DNA of 64,000 nucleotides from contig CM106585.1 in assembly GCA_048013815.1 (NCBI GenBank), positions 10,540,001-10,604,000 of the forward strand. Reading direction: 5' to 3'. The DNA comes from Setoptus koraiensis. Taxonomy: Eukaryota > Arthropoda. The position numbers and the translations under genes are program-made. The first letter of the stretch is position 1. Each line of letters begins with the position of its first letter. The notes below the pieces were generated by a model, which worked only from the letters and a program-made list of their open reading frames with translations, ran no database searches and was not told where the DNA came from. This document shows, piece by piece, positions 9,796 through 18,461 of the stretch.

Positions 9796-12700
9796 CTAAG
9801 CAGTGTCGTGATACTCGATGACAATCTCTGGCGGTGGCGCGCTCGCTATGGCTCCTGTTAGCGACGTTGTCGCTTGCTTCCTAGGTGACACTTTTATAAT
9901 GTTGTCAGAGCAGCTTGAAGAGCAAATGTCAGACCTTTGACATTTGGTTGGCGTTGAATTGACACTGTTGCTGGGTCCGGTATTGTCACCGTTGTAATTG
10001 TTGCGATTGTTTGCATGCGACGGAGAGGCCAAAATTTTGCTCACATTGGCAGAATAATCAAATTCTTCGCTAGTGAGAAAGTCGTTATACGTCGAATTTC
10101 TATCATCCTCTTCCTCATCTTCGTCCTCCTCATCACCGTAGGCGTCTGTGTTTGGCGGAGAATTCAAGCTACTTTTGTCATTGACATCATTATCACAATT
10201 ATCACCGTTATCATCCTCATCGTCGTCCTCTGCATGCGATCCCGGCGAGGACAAGCGACTATTCAGCGCCTCATCATCGTCCTGCTCCGCATCATCGTCG
10301 TCGTCGTCATCGTCGCCGCCAACATCCAGAGAGCCGTCCTCCGACAAAGAGTCGGGCTCATCGTCGAGATGGTCATTGTCGTAACTGGACGTTGACGAGC
10401 TAGACAATGTTGATTTTAGACCAGAGCTGCCGGTATCAGAGGATCCAACAGAAGAAATGGAGAATTGTTGCTCCTCTTCTTGATTGCTCTGATTGTTTGA
10501 TCGCTTGCTGTCCAATCGCAGCTGAATATCTTCCAGTTCGTCTTCGTCCATCGAGCTTGAGCGCCTAGACGACAATTCGAAACCAACTCTCTCACTAATC
10601 TTTTCACAATCATTGTCGTCTTCTTGGTCGTCGCGGTTGTGTTGCTCGTCGCCGCAAGATAGATGCCCATTTTCTGAGCTACGACAACTACTAGAATTGT
10701 GTGTTGTGCCGCTCTCATTATTATCATCATCGGATGAGATCTTTTTATTGTTGACATGGTGCCCATTATTGTCGTGGACAATATCATTATTGATATTATT
10801 GGCTTTGGTGTTGTCGTCGCTCGTTCTAGAATCTATTGTCAACGGTACATTAGCAGCATTGTCATCCAGTATACTCTTGTACAATGCACTGTAGTCAACT
10901 TGTTGATTCAAGAATTCCTCTTTAGACTTGACTCGCTCTTTGATTTTGTCCACTCCATTCATGACCTTTTCATCGTCATTATCAATATTAGTAGTAGTAG
11001 TCATATTTAAGCCATTGTAATCGCCATCACCTGCTACATCAGCCATACCAATTTGGCGCATCTGACGCAATGATGATTGACAGATGACACAAATGAAATT
11101 ATACACAATTTCAGAATCGCCTAGTTGCATGTTATCCATTGCCTCATCTATGCCATCATTATTACTATCATTGTTGTTTGTTAGTTGTGATGATGAGTTT
11201 GCGTTGTTGACACGACCGTTATATGATTGTTGTTTACCATCATCAGCGCCGTTACCGTTGCTTTTATCATTGTTTCTAATTGTTGTTGTGAGCTGTTGTG
11301 ACTTTATCTCATTCAGTCTCAACCTGACATCGCATTTAGAACAAGTTAAACAGCTCCTATGAACTATTGAATCATCAATGACAACTTTATCAATGGTTGC
11401 AACTGAATTTTTACATCTAATGCATACGGCATTCTGGCTATTAGTGCCAATAGGAATGGAGTGATTAAATCGTTTATTGTCATTGACTGCGTTAGCTTGG
11501 CTGCCGTTGTTTTGCTGCTGTTGTTGCTGCTGTTGTTGGTTTCTTTTATTTGAGCCATTTGATGACAGTTCACTGATTGTGCTTGAAGCCGACGATGAGC
11601 CACCAATGGAACTGGCAGTTTTTGCAGTGATAGCAGTTGTTATCTTACTATTTATAGACGATGATTGTGTTAACGCATGATTAGTTTCGACAACATCCTT
11701 ATAAACATTACCACCACCTATGTACTTTTTCTCATCGCTTAATTGCGATTGTCCCCCCAATCTACCATTGATACCGTTTCTGTTGCCGCTCATGTTGTTG
11801 TTGTTGTTGCTGCTGTTGATGCTGCTGTTGTCATTCAATGAGGCACGACTACGATAACTAGTGTAATTGTTGACAGGTGCATACTTATTCTTTGGTTTGT
11901 TCAAACACAAATGATCGTAATGTTGATGTTCGTTTTGCTTTTCATCTTCGTCGTCGTCGTCTTCAAACAACTTCTTTATAACTCTCTTGTGACGACTAGA
12001 ACTGTAAATTGAATTATCGTCACTTCTTTTGCTGGTGCCCGAAAGTTCACCTTTTATTAGATTAACCCACGCGTGCGATCGCGAACCCAATGAGAACTCA
12101 TGACTCTTGTTGCCACTGAGTGAAGAATTGTCATTTGTGTTTGAATTACCCGATGAACCATCACGGCGATATATTTGATTTTTAGTAGCTACACCGTTGG
12201 CTATTTCACTTGGTCTTCTCAATTTATCCGCCATCTCTCTTATTCTTCCCTTAAACACCTCAACCTGCTTTTCCGGTTTTGTGTATTTTCGTCCTGCTTT
12301 CGTGCTATCTTCCACAATATTGGCAACCTTTCTACCAGGTGAATTGTTCTCTGGGCCAGATGCTGTCAACGAGTGACTATTTCTATTATTCTCACATTCT
12401 TCGTACAACATTTGTTTATTGTGATACTTGGCCAGTCTCTCTTCCCAGCATTTGACATTCCAATCGTCTTTAGTTAATTTCATTATTGGCATTTTGGTCT
12501 TCTTTTTCATTGTTAAATCTTTCTCATTGTTCAAAGTTGAGTTTGTCACAAACATCTCTTGCAATGTTGCAAATTGGGGCAAATTTCTTATGTCATCTAT
12601 GTCATTGCTTGTTCTGTCTCTGGCAGCGACAATGGCGGCAGTGGGACTACTACTCAGCCCGTATGATTCGCTCAATTTATTTTCAAAACTCTTCACTCGT

Positions 12701-15700
12701 TCAGCGAAAGAAGCACAACGTCTTACGGAGCCACCGCCGGAAAGATCGTCCGACGAGCTGCCATTCTCACGATTGGCTCGCATCATGTCTCTATAGATGG
12801 CCGCTGCTCCGATTAGAGCATTGGCGCTGCCTCTTTTGCCATAGGTAGGTTGCAGACGCTTCAGAATCTCCTCTCTTTTAGCACCGTTACTATTTTGTTC
12901 TCGTCTATGTCGCAGACACTCGTCAATGTCTCTAGCTCTGCGAGCCTCTAACGAGACAAGATTATTGGCGGATGGCGTCGTTCCGGACAGCGACGACAGA
13001 GGCATTGGATAATCTCTTATGATCTCCTCGTAACTGCAACCTTTCACCGGCGATGTCAAATGCTCACCAGACAAATGATTGTTGTTGTCTGTTTGTGACG
13101 ATGTGTCGATATCATTATTATTATTGTTGGTTGTTAGATTCTTGTAAGAAAGCTCAAACTCCAAAAGAGAGTCGGTGTAACCTGAAGGAGACTTGTTGTG
13201 CTTTGATGACGATCGTGAATTGCTGGTGTTGTTGCTGCTTGATGTTTGACGTTTTCTTTGGGGTGACGGAGAAAGTATCGATAATTGTTGTCTGCTTGAT
13301 GCTTTTGAATTTTGACGAGAAGATGAACGAGATGTAGACCGACACTGGCTACGATTCTGATTTTTGATTGACAGCTTATTGTTGCTATGAGTGTTAGTGT
13401 TTGAGCTAGATGAGTTGCCTGTTTGAAGTTTTGATTTCTTCGAACGTTTGCTTAGAGTATTTGGTGATATCAATCTAGAACGGTGACTACTACTATTGGC
13501 TGTGTTGTTGTCGGATAAGTTATTTAGTATTGACTTAGATACATCTTCTTTAAGATCTTCAAATAAACTTATTCCGTTGTGATAACCGAGCAAATTTCTT
13601 ATCTGACTAGGAACGACTAAGTGTCTATTTAAATTTGGATATCTTGTATGCGGATTCAATGTCCAATGAGAATAATTTTGATGTAAATTTTCACTAGTGG
13701 TTTGAGCCAACAAACGATAGATGGACTCTCTTTCGGCTATTACGCTGAGCACAGATTTAATATTATAATTGTTAGTTAAGGCAGTAGAAGTGGTATTATT
13801 CTTATCGGCATCGACACAATTCGATTGGTTTTTTTGTTGTTTCATTATCGGACATTTGTTGACAGCCCATTGCCTGCACATCCAAGCGGTATCCAACGAC
13901 GATAGAAAACCTCTTGCACATCCGCTTCCTGTAGGCCAAAATGGCTCCAACAAACTATCACCAACAAGATTAATAAGTACAAGACCACCTTCTTTTGTTT
14001 GTAAGGCCTTGCAGGCATTTGAAGCAGCATACATCGATGTGAAATCAAACATGGCACAATCTTCTTGACCGTAATGATTTAAGGCAAAATTTAGAGGCTC
14101 CAGACCGGTTGTCCAACTTGCGGCGTCTTTGGCGTACTCAAGTAACGCTTTTCTATTAATGTTGTCTTCGCAAAGTAACTCGTTGGTCGTAGCAAAATCT
14201 TTTAAAAGAACTTTTCGTTCCAGAAGTGAGCGTTTTTGGGCCGTCATAACAAAATAGTGAGTGTCGTCTTTATAATAGCAAATATTCTCCAATAATATAT
14301 TTGTATCACTTGCCAATGCTTTGAATAGATCCTGATTGTAAATATAAGAAATACCTGATATTTCGGGTATTTTCGCCTCGGCGGGTGTTTGCGCATTAAT
14401 AAAGTTAGCGGTTATTGCTATGGCCAATCTACCTCTAAACTCCTTTCGAGGAAAAAATGTTTTCAAAGTATTGCGTCTTCCATCGGCACCAATGATGACG
14501 TCCCATTTGATTTGATGCAATTCAGTTTCCTGTAATGGGTAATCACATTTAAAATGGGCATTCGAGCCAAACAATCTACTGTTTGTTGATGACTGTTTCT
14601 GACTATCTGTAGTTTGTTCTGTCTGCTGCTGAGGGTGGTCATCCATTCTTTGGTCACTATCAATCGCCGTTTCATGATTATCTGCCGATCCATTAGCGCC
14701 ATCGTCGTCATCAATTAACGGTATGGGCGATGCGCATATTGACGATGGTCTAGTTTCGAGCAATACAACATGGTTGTTTTTAATGCCAGCATTGCCCTCC
14801 TCCGACATGTAGTCGTCATCGTCCTGATTGGCGTTACTCTCCGTTGACTTGTCACATGATGTTCCCGAATCGCCGTCAATAATATCACAATTATTGGTTG
14901 TGCCATCGGCATTGTTAAGGCTAGCCGGACAAAGGCCCATAAATGAGCAGGAGTCGCGGAAGTCGCATCCTATCATGAGGCATATTTTCAGTAATATCAA
15001 TTGTATCTGTCGAATTGAGATATGGTCAATGCTGCCAGCACAAAATTTTCCATAGAATTTTTTAGCGCCCAAACTTCTGAGGTCCTCTATCACAAAGGGC
15101 CAAAGATGTAGAACGTTATTCCTAGAGAAGCGACTTCGCTTTTCTGCTATAACCACTCTCTTTGCTCCCAATAATTGCAATTCAATCGCTGTTCTTAATC
15201 CAGCCGGTCCAGCACCCACGATCAAACAACTGTAGCCTTGCATGGCATTGTTACTGCTACTGTCTTGTTGTTGTTCTTGATGCGATGATGAGTATGAATG
15301 ATCCGGCATTGTTTGGTCACTGTTGGTGGACTTGTTGTTTTGATAGCATCGATGCAGGGCTCTTCGGTCAATTTTGGCAAATATAGCCGCCGCTTTCCAA
15401 TTTTTTCTGACTCTATTGGTGAGTACGGCCTTTTTGAGAGTTGGAAAGAACACATTGAATTGACAGGGGTTCAGGTCTAAATAGTTGAGCATACGGTGAT
15501 GAATAGCTAAAACGTTTCTAAGGGTAGACGCCTCGATGAATAAATCAAATAAATCCGCCAAAGAGACCTCATTGGAGAGCAATTGAATAATGGGTTGCTT
15601 CTTATCTGTGCCATTATTGTTGCTGCCATGTTGTTGTGCAGTTAATCTATTTAGTACCACTTTGTCCGTTTCATTATTATCAACAGTAATGGGCTCGTGC

Positions 15701-15738
15701 TCGCTTTCTAGTGGGGATTTCTGTTTTTGTTGGCCCAT
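9796..15738 (-). CDS. Mical: MICAL-like FAD monooxygenase with LIM domain, single long exon
   Basis: MICALs are FAD monooxygenases that oxidise actin methionines and drive filament disassembly downstream of semaphorin/plexin signalling. This 1980-residue frame starts at the ATG at 15738. A monooxygenase domain spans about 40-720: GAGPAG FAD motif at 175-180, then SRNNVLHLWPF and KKFYGKFCAGSIDHISIRQ, the second FAD motif GADGRRNTLK near 417, and LVGDSLLEPFWPTGSG near 592. An acidic insertion of about 130 residues (268-400) interrupts it. A LIM-type zinc module begins with CIRC near 1436; its first finger and the start of the second are intact, but the final pair CVIC lies near 1551 after a Gln/Asn/Ser-rich insertion. 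The rest is disordered and very acidic toward the C-terminus. I see no calponin-homology domain after the monooxygenase and no C-terminal bMERB coiled coil, both usual in full-length MICALs. No intron is visible in 5.9 kb. Confidence 0.85.
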   Translation of the reverse strand: MGQQKQKSPLESEHEPITVDNNETDKVVLNRLTAQQHGSNNNGTDKKQPIIQLLSNEVSLADLFDLFIEASTLRNVLAIHHRMLNYLDLNPCQFNVFFPTLKKAVLTNRVRKNWKAAAIFAKIDRRALHRCYQNNKSTNSDQTMPDHSYSSSHQEQQQDSSSNNAMQGYSCLIVGAGPAGLRTAIELQLLGAKRVVIAEKRSRFSRNNVLHLWPFVIEDLRSLGAKKFYGKFCAGSIDHISIRQIQLILLKICLMIGCDFRDSCSFMGLCPASLNNADGTTNNCDIIDGDSGTSCDKSTESNANQDDDDYMSEEGNAGIKNNHVVLLETRPSSICASPIPLIDDDDGANGSADNHETAIDSDQRMDDHPQQQTEQTTDSQKQSSTNSRLFGSNAHFKCDYPLQETELHQIKWDVIIGADGRRNTLKTFFPRKEFRGRLAIAITANFINAQTPAEAKIPEISGISYIYNQDLFKALASDTNILLENICYYKDDTHYFVMTAQKRSLLERKVLLKDFATTNELLCEDNINRKALLEYAKDAASWTTGLEPLNFALNHYGQEDCAMFDFTSMYAASNACKALQTKEGGLVLINLVGDSLLEPFWPTGSGCARGFLSSLDTAWMCRQWAVNKCPIMKQQKNQSNCVDADKNNTTSTALTNNYNIKSVLSVIAERESIYRLLAQTTSENLHQNYSHWTLNPHTRYPNLNRHLVVPSQIRNLLGYHNGISLFEDLKEDVSKSILNNLSDNNTANSSSHRSRLISPNTLSKRSKKSKLQTGNSSSSNTNTHSNNKLSIKNQNRSQCRSTSRSSSRQNSKASSRQQLSILSPSPQRKRQTSSSNNTSNSRSSSKHNKSPSGYTDSLLEFELSYKNLTTNNNNNDIDTSSQTDNNNHLSGEHLTSPVKGCSYEEIIRDYPMPLSSLSGTTPSANNLVSLEARRARDIDECLRHRREQNSNGAKREEILKRLQPTYGKRGSANALIGAAAIYRDMMRANRENGSSSDDLSGGGSVRRCASFAERVKSFENKLSESYGLSSSPTAAIVAARDRTSNDIDDIRNLPQFATLQEMFVTNSTLNNEKDLTMKKKTKMPIMKLTKDDWNVKCWEERLAKYHNKQMLYEECENNRNSHSLTASGPENNSPGRKVANIVEDSTKAGRKYTKPEKQVEVFKGRIREMADKLRRPSEIANGVATKNQIYRRDGSSGNSNTNDNSSLSGNKSHEFSLGSRSHAWVNLIKGELSGTSKRSDDNSIYSSSRHKRVIKKLFEDDDDEDEKQNEHQHYDHLCLNKPKNKYAPVNNYTSYRSRASLNDNSSINSSNNNNNMSGNRNGINGRLGGQSQLSDEKKYIGGGNVYKDVVETNHALTQSSSINSKITTAITAKTASSIGGSSSASSTISELSSNGSNKRNQQQQQQQQQNNGSQANAVNDNKRFNHSIPIGTNSQNAVCIRCKNSVATIDKVVIDDSIVHRSCLTCSKCDVRLRLNEIKSQQLTTTIRNNDKSNGNGADDGKQQSYNGRVNNANSSSQLTNNNDSNNDGIDEAMDNMQLGDSEIVYNFICVICQSSLRQMRQIGMADVAGDGDYNGLNMTTTTNIDNDDEKVMNGVDKIKERVKSKEEFLNQQVDYSALYKSILDDNAANVPLTIDSRTSDDNTKANNINNDIVHDNNGHHVNNKKISSDDDNNESGTTHNSSSCRSSENGHLSCGDEQHNRDDQEDDNDCEKISERVGFELSSRRSSSMDEDELEDIQLRLDSKRSNNQSNQEEEQQFSISSVGSSDTGSSGLKSTLSSSSTSSYDNDHLDDEPDSLSEDGSLDVGGDDDDDDDDAEQDDDEALNSRLSSPGSHAEDDDEDDNGDNCDNDVNDKSSLNSPPNTDAYGDEEDEDEEEDDRNSTYNDFLTSEEFDYSANVSKILASPSHANNRNNYNGDNTGPSNSVNSTPTKCQRSDICSSSCSDNIIKVSPRKQATTSLTGAIASAPPPEIVIEYHDTA

Positions 15739-17791
15739 TTTGGCAGACCAACAATCAAATGCTTGATACAAACGACTGTTTCGAGAGCTGGTTGAGTATG
15801 TAGCTAGGTAAGATGAGTAAGTGGGGTATCACATGGAGACGATGTTAAATGGACTAGAATTGTTTGTTTGTTTGTTTTTTGATCTTGAGTATTGATTATT
15901 TAATGGTGATGAATATTGTGTTGTAGAGTTGATTATTTTGAATATTTTCTATTTAATGTATGTCAGCTGAGTGAATAATTATTGGGTGTCCGTCGGACAC
16001 ACAGTGAGTAGACAGTTTACAGTTTGTTGTTCACGTCGACACACACTCACACACACAAGTAACGGCATCGAGTGCGTTGTCCAGTTTTTCTTGTCTCGAT
16101 ATAATATAATGTGTTGTTGCTCCTATAAATTCTTCTATATCAAAATATTTCTCTATTCTTTGTCTGTTGTAGTTGAAAAATATTTTCTATTGTCGTCAAT
16201 ATTTATTTTTATTGTCCAGCTGGTCTGGTGTTCACGATGTCATGCATCGAGTGCTTGCAGAATCGAGTGTCTCTTTGTTGTTGCTGCTGCCGCTGTTGTT
16301 GTTGCTGCTCTCACTGTGTTAGACTGGGCCAAACCATGATGCAATTCTTCTTTGGTTAGCCATCTAAATATTTCCAGTTATTCCAACTATTGATTTTCAC
16401 TATTATGATTGCTGTTGCTGCTGTTGTTATTGTGTATCACTGAAAATGGAAGTACACATTTCGAATGGGACTGAGGAACAAAGACTAAACTTTATTGTTG
16501 TGTTAGGCAAGCTATATTGGTCGTCGTCGTCGTCGTAGTCATTAGTACACTATAGTGGAGAGGCTAAACATCAAGATGGCAGTCATAGTGTAGACTTGTC
16601 TATATGATTTATAATGCGAGACTGAACTGCACTGAACAACAACAAGACAGACTCAAAACAAACGGTACACGTATAATGCTGCAATTGTTGCCACTTTTGA
16701 ATTGTGTCTCCTTTGACCTCCGCTAGCTCGACCATTGGCGCTGCTCAGCTATATCATTATAATAGCGGTACAGTTATGCGCCAATACAAGAGAACGCAGC
16801 AAAGCGCCATCTAACTTTTAATGAGATCTTTCTATTTAGACACACGCACACATTTCTCTCTATCGGATAAAGTCTGTCGTCCAATTCCACACGAATGTTA
16901 CAACTAACAAGAATCATTGGTCCGATGGGCATGAGAAATTTAAACTCCGCCCAAAGCTATCTGTCTAGCTATTAGCTTTTGGCTAGTGGTAGAGGTACAA
17001 CAACAACATTATCGCAGTAGTAGTAGTAGTAGTTATATTTAACTGCTCCCTCTCTCTCTCTCTCTCTCTCCATTCTGACTCCGTCTTCTTTCTTCACCCT
17101 TTTACCACCACCTCAGCCGTGCTTATTATTGCACCGTGTTTATTATCAAACCGTTAGCTAGTTAACTCCATTATGCGCTCCATTATGTACTCCATTATGT
17201 TCGAGCTCGACTCGAAATATCCATTCATCGTCATCACATAGCATCACACAACGGCGAGCCCTGAGTCGCGCCCAACTTGAGTCGCATCCATACGACCCGC
17301 ACAACAGCAACTACTACCACTCCATCAGTCATAACAATGTCAGCTGTTGTTGTCGCCCATGCAGTAACAGCAACAACAACATCCTAATAACGGTCAGTCC
17401 GGCTCAAAAATTTGAGGTGAGTCGCGAGATTGCGATTTGATGATGCAAACCTCACCTCCGCGAGTCATCAAGACAGCTAGCAGCAACAACACCAACACAA
17501 TCACCAGCAGCACAAGCAACAGCAGCGCCAACTCAAAATTGTGTATCAGCTGCTACATTTTTCTGTGCTTAAGTGCTAAAGTAAATAATAAATTCATTAC
17601 ATGTAATATGTAATATTATCATCATTATTAGTATTGTCATTATTATTATTTCTTTCATTTCATTATTTCTACTATTACTATTATCATCATCATCAACGTT
17701 ATCGGTTCGGAGCGAGCTCGCCCGGTCCGCCCTCCCCTAGCCAAACGTTATTTTTTCTACGATTATCTGTATCATCTTTTTTACTGCAATC
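15739..17791. other. Divergent intergenic region between MICAL-like and MsrB genes
   Basis: This 2-kb noncoding stretch should contain both promoters and 5' UTRs. It holds TTG/CAA-type triplet runs, an AGT run at about 17014-17033 and a CT run at 17050-17071. No exon or RNA gene is recognisable. Confidence 0.6.
17050..17071. repeat. (CT)n microsatellite
   Basis: About eleven uninterrupted CT units lie roughly 720 bp upstream of MsrB. CT/GA runs are common in arthropod promoters as GAGA-factor targets; that role is only a possibility here. Confidence 0.8.
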
Positions 17792-18367
17792 ATGACAACA
17801 AAACATCCATCAGATCACAAGGCGCCAACACAATCGCCAAAAACGCAAACAACAACCCAGACACCGCATGGACCACTCACGGACGAGGACAGGGATAAAT
17901 TAAAAGAAAAACTGACACCACTTCAATTCAAGATAACACAAGAAAAACAAACAGAGTTGCCAAATTCGGGAAAATTCAATAAATTCAAAGAGACAGGCAC
18001 TTACGAATGCGTTGTATGCGGTCAGAAATTGTTTAGTTCTGATAAGAAATTTGAATCGGGTTGTGGATGGCCGGCCTTCTACGATACTGTTATTGACGGT
18101 GGCATACGCGAACAAAGAGATGAATCTTTAGCCGGTGGTTCTGCCAATTCGGAATTTGCTGAGAAATTTCTCGTCAGAACAGAGATATTATGCTCAAGGT
18201 GTGACGCTCACCTTGGCCACGTATTTGACGACGGACCTCCCCCGACAAGGCGTCGCTATTGCGTCAACTCGGCCTCAATGAGGTTCAGAACCCCAGATGG
18301 AAAATTGCTTGTAGACGAAGGCCCTGATAGGAATGCTCAACCTGACCTTTATGATTCATTAAAATGA
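17792..18367 (+). CDS. MsrB: Peptide-methionine (R)-S-oxide reductase, MsrB
   Basis: MsrB repairs oxidised proteins by reducing methionine-R-sulfoxide, and its R stereospecificity complements MsrA. The 191-residue single-exon frame starts at ATG 17792. A polar, Thr/Gln-rich N-terminus of about 40 residues precedes the MsrB domain. Both zinc-binding CxxC pairs are present (CVVC near 71, CSRC near 132), with GCGWPAF near 92, HLGHVFDDGP near 138 and the catalytic cysteine in RYCVNSASMRF near 155. Between the GCGWPAF region and the second CxxC there are about 12 extra residues (AGGSANSEFAEK) compared with the usual short link; no GT-AG boundaries surround them, so they appear to be coding. The N-terminus is not a clear mitochondrial presequence. 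It is convergent with the ORP9-type gene, 94 bp away. Confidence 0.93.
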   Translation: MTTKHPSDHKAPTQSPKTQTTTQTPHGPLTDEDRDKLKEKLTPLQFKITQEKQTELPNSGKFNKFKETGTYECVVCGQKLFSSDKKFESGCGWPAFYDTVIDGGIREQRDESLAGGSANSEFAEKFLVRTEILCSRCDAHLGHVFDDGPPPTRRRYCVNSASMRFRTPDGKLLVDEGPDRNAQPDLYDSLK

Positions 18368-18429
18368 TAACACTTTTATAACAAATATTACTCACTATTT
18401 TCTATTTCAACATCAGTACCTGACTATAA

Positions 18430-18439
18430 TTTATTTATT
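18430..18439 (-). terminator. Overlapping AATAAA poly(A) signals for the ORP9-type gene
   Basis: Two overlapping minus-strand AATAAA hexamers lie 23-32 nt past the ORP9-type stop codon. They sit in the 94-bp gap shared with the 3' end of MsrB on the other strand. Confidence 0.65.
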
Positions 18440-18461
18440 ACAATTAATTAGAATTCAAAAA

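Noticed and set aside
13900-15738. The acidic insertion in the MICAL-like flavin domain as a retained intron
   Set aside because: It lacks GT-AG boundaries at matching points and has the same Asp/Ser/Asn-biased coding style as the rest of the protein.
15739-15771. Extending the MICAL-like start upstream to 15771
   Set aside because: The codon there is TTG; the first ATG in frame is at 15738.
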